From: Verrucomicrobiales bacterium
GTDB taxonomy: Bacteria > Verrucomicrobiota > Verrucomicrobiae > Limisphaerales > UBA1100
Reading direction: 5' to 3'
Assembly (NCBI GenBank): GCA_002721895.1
Contig: PBLV01000038.1
Coordinates: 1-37,614 of the forward strand
DNA length: 37,614 nt
The notes under the pieces were generated by a model. The model saw only the letters and a program-made list of their open reading frames with translations, was not told the origin of the DNA and ran no database searches. Positions 33,498-37,614 of this stretch are shown here, one piece after another. Numbering within the stretch: position 1 is the first letter of the stretch; each line of letters opens with the position of its first letter. A program made the translations under genes and the position numbers.

Positions 33498-34748
33498 TTA
33501 CTTCTTGGGATGCGCCTTCAGCCAATTGGTAATCGCCGTGTCGGCGGTTTTCTTTTCCTCCGCCTCCAGCAGCTTGGCCACCTCGTTTTGGTTGTTGCCG
33601 GCGCTGGCATTTCCACGGGCCTTGGCAATGCCATGCCATCGATAAGCGGCAGCATTGTCCTGCTTGACCCCTTGGCCAGTGAAATACATTCCGGCCAACA
33701 ATGCGGGCGCCTCGGAGTTGCCCTGCTCGGCGGCTTTCTCAAACCATTCGGCCGCACCCGCCAGATTCTTGGGCAGGTCTTTCCCCAAGTACAGCATCAG
33801 TCCAAGACGAAACTTGGCCATGTCATCGCCGCGCGCTGCAGCATCCTTGAGCAGGACAATCTTGTTCTTGATTAAATTTCGCGCCCTGGGATGGGCCTCC
33901 GCCAATTGACCCGCCGGCAGGCTGTTGGCGGCTTCATTCATCCCCGCCTGCGCCAAACCGCCGCCGGGGCTCGAGGCGGCATGCAGCAGACGCAGCCCCT
34001 CGACAGGATCCCGCCCCACACCATCACCGGCCATGTATAGGTGGCCCAACAATGCAGCCGCACCGACATGCCCCTGCTTTGCGGACAATTCCAGCCACTT
34101 GGCGGCCTCGGATCGGTTGCGCGGCACCAAGTCATCCCCAACAAAAAAGCGAAGGCCCAATGCATATTGCGTGGCCGAATCCCCCTCGTCGGCCTGATCA
34201 CGCAGAGCTTTCATTTGATCTTCAAAAAGTTTCTTGGCGGCCTGTCCGGCCTCCTCCACTTGAACCGAGGTTAGCATGGACGCCAGCCGCGCGCGGTCCT
34301 TCAGGATCATGCTCCGCTCAATGCCTTCGCTGCGTGCCACCGCAAGCGCCACAAGTTCGTAGGCCTTCACCGTGTTTGTTTCCACGCCACTGCCCAGCTC
34401 GTGTTTCAGTCCGAGAACCCAACTCGCCTTGGCGTTGCCTTTGTCAATCAATTGCTGCAACTCCGCTACGGCCAACGCGGGGTAATCCGGCTCGGCGGGT
34501 GCCGATGCCACCGGCGCGGCGTTGGTCTCAGCTGGAGCGGTGGGGGCAACCGCAACATTGTTAGTCTCAGCGACCACAGGCGCGGCGTTTGTCGGGGTTG
34601 CTGGAGTGGCAGGCGCGGGAATAGTCGTGGGCGATGGGGGTGGAGCCGTATACCCACCCCGCGACGGAGGTCTGCGCTGGTCGCATCCAGAAACAATTGC
34701 CAAGGAAATGAGTGCTAGTGAAAGTGTAACAAGCATCCAGTGAGTCAT
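33498..34748 (-). CDS. Sel1-repeat lipoprotein
   Basis: A 416-residue lipoprotein. The lipobox is AIVSGC with Cys22 after the hydrophobic core; then comes a Pro/Thr/Ala-rich linker (~23-85). The body holds Sel1-type TPR repeats, for example ATQYALGLRFFVGDDLVP, AAALLGHLYMAGDGVGRD, AKFRLGLMLYLGKDLPKN and APALLAGMYFTGQGVKQD. Sel1 repeats are protein-interaction scaffolds. The ATG at 34748 is chosen because the lipoprotein signal follows; the upstream frame to 35075 lies inside the divergent gene on the other strand. It is divergent from the LamG/PA14-like protein over 94 bases. Confidence 0.9.
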   Translation of the reverse strand: MTHWMLVTLSLALISLAIVSGCDQRRPPSRGGYTAPPPSPTTIPAPATPATPTNAAPVVAETNNVAVAPTAPAETNAAPVASAPAEPDYPALAVAELQQLIDKGNAKASWVLGLKHELGSGVETNTVKAYELVALAVARSEGIERSMILKDRARLASMLTSVQVEEAGQAAKKLFEDQMKALRDQADEGDSATQYALGLRFFVGDDLVPRNRSEAAKWLELSAKQGHVGAAALLGHLYMAGDGVGRDPVEGLRLLHAASSPGGGLAQAGMNEAANSLPAGQLAEAHPRARNLIKNKIVLLKDAAARGDDMAKFRLGLMLYLGKDLPKNLAGAAEWFEKAAEQGNSEAPALLAGMYFTGQGVKQDNAAAYRWHGIAKARGNASAGNNQNEVAKLLEAEEKKTADTAITNWLKAHPKK

Positions 34749-34820
34749 GGGCTCTTTGTAAAGGCGCGCCATGGCGCTGGCAAATGGAAACTTGCGCGCG
34801 AACAAAGTCGCATTAGACTC

Positions 34821-34841
34821 CCCCCACGCGCCGCGTGGGGG
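34821..34841 (+). promoter_or_regulatory. Strong hairpin directly before the LamG/PA14-like gene start
   Basis: CCCCCACGC (34821-34829) and GCGTGGGGG (34833-34841) pair perfectly with a 3-base loop, one base before the ATG at 34843. The only G-rich ribosome-binding stretch is inside the 3' arm, so folding should hide it. It may control translation initiation. Confidence 0.6.
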
Positions 34842-34842
34842 C

Positions 34843-37545
34843 ATGAAACACACCTTGGCAACAATCGGCGGATTCGCACTGGCTTGGCTAGCCGCCGCCG
34901 ACTCCGTGGTGCTGCGTGACGGCCAAACCCTGCACGGCAAACTCGCCCTTGCCAAGGACGGTGCCATCCAAGTCACCGACGCCAATGGTACAAGAATCTT
35001 GGATGCCGGCAAATGGAAGCGGGTCATCCGCGACACCGCCACAAGGCCGCCCGGCCTTTCGGGTGTGGAATTCAAATTCTACGGAGGAAACTGGCCCAAG
35101 CTTCCAAATTTTGCAGATCTTCCAGCCGACCGCAGCGGAGTGATGTCCACCACCAAGCTCGACCTCACCCCGCTGGGTATCGTGGGCACGGCTCAAAGGC
35201 TTTTTGATCTCCGGGCCGGCCAAGTCATGAGCCACGACGCCTCGCCGCGCATGCAGGGTCGGCCCTTCACCATCACGGCTGAAGTTACCGCCACCGCACC
35301 CGATGGCGTCATCCTCGCACAAGGAGGCCGCGTCGCGGGCTATGCGATTTATCTCGAGGAAGGCCGGCTCATATTTGCCACGCGCATCAACCACAAGCTC
35401 ACCACCGCGGTCTCCGCCCAGAACTTTCCCCTGAACCAGCCCGTCACCATCACTGCCCAGTTGCGACGCGATGCCATCATGGAACTAACCGTCAACGGAC
35501 AGCCCGTCGCCCAAGGCGCGGGCGCCTCACTGCTTCCCAGCCAACCCCGCGATGGCCTAAGTGTGGGAAAGGATGTTGATGTGCGCGTGGGCCCTTACAA
35601 GAACGAGAACCCGTTTCAGGGCACCATCAAGCGCATCAGGCTACAGCTTGAAGGCGGCGGCGTGGTTTACACAGGTCGCCTTCACACCGCTGCGGGCCGC
35701 CATGAATTCAACCTCAATACAAGCTATGCCGCGCGGCTGAAAATTGATGGCCGCGCTTACATCGACAAACTTGACCCCAAAGCTCCAAACCAACAACGGG
35801 CTGCGTTACAACTCCCCGCCGGCCCACATTTCTTCCAGCTCGAGTTCGCACAGCTTGACCCCACCCAAGGCGGCAGCCAAGCCAACGACTTTTCACTCAC
35901 ATGGAGCGGCCCAAGCATCGCCGACCCAACCCTCACGGCCGCACCACCCGCGGATACGCAAACCTGGGTACGGGACGACACTGCAACGCCCGGCCCCGGG
36001 TTGCTCACATGGAACGGCTCCTTCCTCCCGCACACCGTGAAAACCATCGACGCCGACAAAGTGTTTTACAACAACACCAGCATCAGTCGCGCAAATGTCA
36101 GCATCGTTTTGTTGCAAAAATTGACCGTCCCCAAGGCTCGCACGCTCAACGGCAGCCCTCCCGGAGTGCTGCTCCAAAGCGGGGACTTCGTGGAAGGCAA
36201 AGTTACCGCGATGAACAAGGACACCATCACGGTTGAATCCATCCTCATTGGCCGGAAAACCTATATGCGCCTCATCGAAGCCGTTGCCCTGGTCTTCAAC
36301 CGTCCCTCGCGTCCCATGCCCGGCACACGATTCTCCATGCGCGACGGTTCGCGTTTCGTTTCCACCCGGCACGAGTTCCGGGAGGGAAACATCCACTTGA
36401 TCCAGCCCCCTTTTCGCGGGCGTGTTCTTCCCTTCAATGAGATTTCAGAAATCACCACCGGCACCCTGTCCAACCTACTGCAGGAAGCCTCCGCGCACTG
36501 GGACGCCCACACAATCGCAGGGCAAAAATTCCTCGCCCGCCGCGAAACCATCAATGCCGGCATCATCCGCCAACACAATGACCTGATCCAAACCCACGTG
36601 AACGCCGCCAAGCGTGCCGCCCAAGCCACTGGCGAACTCCCCGCCCTTGCCAAGTTTGAAACCGAGGCCAAGAACGCCGAACAAACCCTGCGCACCAAGC
36701 GAGACGCCCTGCGCGGCCAGGTTTCCCAACTCCAAAACACCTACAATCAGACCAAGAACGCCCTGACAACGGCCCGGAACAACCTGGACACCGAGTGCGA
36801 ACGAGCCAATAGCGCACTGCAACAACACAATGCTGCGCTGACATCACAAGCCCAAGCCACGCTGACATCACACGCTCTCGCTCTACAAAACGACCTGACC
36901 GCCACTTGGTCACAGAACATCAGCAAAAACGAACTCGACCACTCAAGGACAACCGAAGTCCGCGCCACCACCGCCCGCGACATCGCACGCAAGACCCTCG
37001 CCCATAGCCAAAACATTCTCCACCCAGCCCGCAGTGAATCCTCCAAGGCACAAGGAAGTGAATCAAACAGCCTAGCCAACAAACGAGCCAAACTGCAGGA
37101 ACTGGACAACAAGCATCGCGCTTTTCTCGCCAGTCAAGAGCAGACCGGCCTCGCCCTCATGGGTGCCGCCTCATCCGGCCAACGCATCCTGCAGATCAGG
37201 ATCAGTCGTACCCGCGCCATGGACGAGTTGGCCCAGCTAAAAATCAGCTTGGAACAAGCGGAGCAGAAAATAAAAACCGCCGAGCAAGCCGCGATGGCCG
37301 CTGCCACATCCGTACAAAAGATCGTCAACAGCACGCACGCCGCGAGGAACGAACACACAGCTGCATCAACCGCACTGGCTCAGGCTCAAAAGACATCGGA
37401 TGAGGCAAGCCTCATTGTCGACTTGATAGGTGGAGGAGAATTGGATCGACAGATCACGCAATCAACCACACGCCAACAAGCTATGGAGAAAGCCGCAAAA
37501 GCCGCGGACACTAGCCTAAACGATGCGCGAAGGCTTTGGACTTAG
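34843..37545 (+). CDS. Large exported protein with LamG-like, PA14-like and coiled-coil regions
   Basis: A 900-residue secreted protein with signal peptide MKHTLATIGGFALAWLAAA; the earlier in-frame ATG at 34771 would make no better signal. It opens with VLRDGQTLHGKL, an SH3-like strand block. About 139-265 is a LamG/concanavalin-like domain (RPFTITAEVTATAPDGVI, EGRLIFATRINHKL). About 272-362 is PA14-like (VVYTGRLHTAAGRHEFNLN). About 445-490 repeats an SH3-like block (LLQSGDFVEGKVTAMNKDTI). About 582-900 is a long Ala/Gln/Glu-rich coiled coil with a 13-base internal direct repeat (near 36836). An adhesive or structural surface role is likely. Family assignments by eye. Confidence 0.85.
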   Translation: MKHTLATIGGFALAWLAAADSVVLRDGQTLHGKLALAKDGAIQVTDANGTRILDAGKWKRVIRDTATRPPGLSGVEFKFYGGNWPKLPNFADLPADRSGVMSTTKLDLTPLGIVGTAQRLFDLRAGQVMSHDASPRMQGRPFTITAEVTATAPDGVILAQGGRVAGYAIYLEEGRLIFATRINHKLTTAVSAQNFPLNQPVTITAQLRRDAIMELTVNGQPVAQGAGASLLPSQPRDGLSVGKDVDVRVGPYKNENPFQGTIKRIRLQLEGGGVVYTGRLHTAAGRHEFNLNTSYAARLKIDGRAYIDKLDPKAPNQQRAALQLPAGPHFFQLEFAQLDPTQGGSQANDFSLTWSGPSIADPTLTAAPPADTQTWVRDDTATPGPGLLTWNGSFLPHTVKTIDADKVFYNNTSISRANVSIVLLQKLTVPKARTLNGSPPGVLLQSGDFVEGKVTAMNKDTITVESILIGRKTYMRLIEAVALVFNRPSRPMPGTRFSMRDGSRFVSTRHEFREGNIHLIQPPFRGRVLPFNEISEITTGTLSNLLQEASAHWDAHTIAGQKFLARRETINAGIIRQHNDLIQTHVNAAKRAAQATGELPALAKFETEAKNAEQTLRTKRDALRGQVSQLQNTYNQTKNALTTARNNLDTECERANSALQQHNAALTSQAQATLTSHALALQNDLTATWSQNISKNELDHSRTTEVRATTARDIARKTLAHSQNILHPARSESSKAQGSESNSLANKRAKLQELDNKHRAFLASQEQTGLALMGAASSGQRILQIRISRTRAMDELAQLKISLEQAEQKIKTAEQAAMAAATSVQKIVNSTHAARNEHTAASTALAQAQKTSDEASLIVDLIGGGELDRQITQSTTRQQAMEKAAKAADTSLNDARRLWT

Positions 37546-37614
37546 ATGCAGAAAGAGTTGAGATTGCCCAGGTTCAATATTATGGATGGGCTTTGAAAAA
37601 TAGAGCGGCGTTTA
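37536..37614 (+). CDS. Possible 5' fragment of another gene at the window edge
   Basis: From a TTG at 37536 an open frame runs to the window end and reads LDLDAERVEIAQVQYYGWAL, loosely Sel1-like. It overlaps the previous stop codon region and has no ATG or obvious ribosome site. It may be chance reading frame. Confidence 0.15.
   Translation, partial: MDLDAERVEIAQVQYYGWALKNRAAF

Noticed and set aside
36836..36872. 13-bp direct repeats as mobile or regulatory element
   Set aside because: They encode repeated Ala/Thr/Ser residues inside a coiled coil and are explained by local coding repetition.
1..37614. CRISPR array or mobile element
   Set aside because: No regularly spaced repeat family, transposase, integrase or terminal inverted repeats were seen in the window.

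Overview
The window looks like chromosomal DNA of a GC-rich, Gram-negative member of the PVC group, most likely Verrucomicrobiota. This is inferred from family content: a neighbouring DUF1800 and Tat-exported DUF1501 pair, a DUF1080 protein, a TPR-CHAT protein beside an ECF sigma/anti-sigma pair, a PQQ-type beta-propeller protein, LamG/PA14-like and Sel1-repeat secreted proteins, and lipoproteins. No rRNA or ribosomal protein was available to confirm this. I see no transposase, phage gene, CRISPR array or attachment site.

Layout. (1) 1-435: tail of a Met/Gly-repeat protein with an in-frame TAG. (2) 449-2947 (-): Ski2-like helicase, then tRNA-Leu(CAA) at 3061-3147. (3) 3173-7494: ECF sigma and membrane anti-sigma overlapping by four bases, divergent from an exported TPR-CHAT peptidase-like protein. 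(4) 7564-8989: three small or exported proteins, one a clear DUF2835 match. (5) 9106-25574: a long co-directional run with gaps mostly of 0-50 bases. It holds a beta-propeller protein, a HemN/HemW-like radical SAM enzyme, a UbiC-type chorismate lyase-like protein, a flavin halogenase-like enzyme, a GT4 glycosyltransferase, a 4HBT thioesterase, a membrane protein, a PaaK-like AMP-ligase, a LolD/FtsX-type ABC transporter, then an exported protein with DUF1800 and DUF1501 proteins. (6) 25671-28577: PmtA-like methyltransferase, glycine-zipper lipoprotein with promoter and terminator, a short exported protein and a DUF1080 protein. (7) 28579-30432 (-): class V aminotransferase and a second ECF sigma factor. 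(8) 30557-33183: an OmpR-type response regulator and a histidine kinase with an EF-hand in its sensor region. (9) 33184-33497: a textbook sigma-54 promoter followed about 100 bases later by a terminator hairpin, with no conventional gene between them. (10) 33498-37545: Sel1-repeat lipoprotein divergent from a large LamG/PA14-like/coiled-coil protein whose start codon sits directly behind a strong hairpin.

How the parts may work together. The 10.2-17.1 kb genes suggest a chorismate-derived aromatic acid route: lyase makes a hydroxybenzoate, AMP-ligase activates it, halogenase-like, radical SAM and glycosyltransferase enzymes decorate it, thioesterase releases it, and the ABC system may export it. 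No ketosynthase or carrier protein is present, so the product does not fit a standard aryl polyene. The CHAT protein carries a signal peptide and the anti-sigma factor has an extracytoplasmic domain, so a protease-controlled sigma switch is a reasonable hypothesis. The sigma-54 promoter plus terminator marks a probable orphan small RNA and is the strongest non-coding signal in the window.
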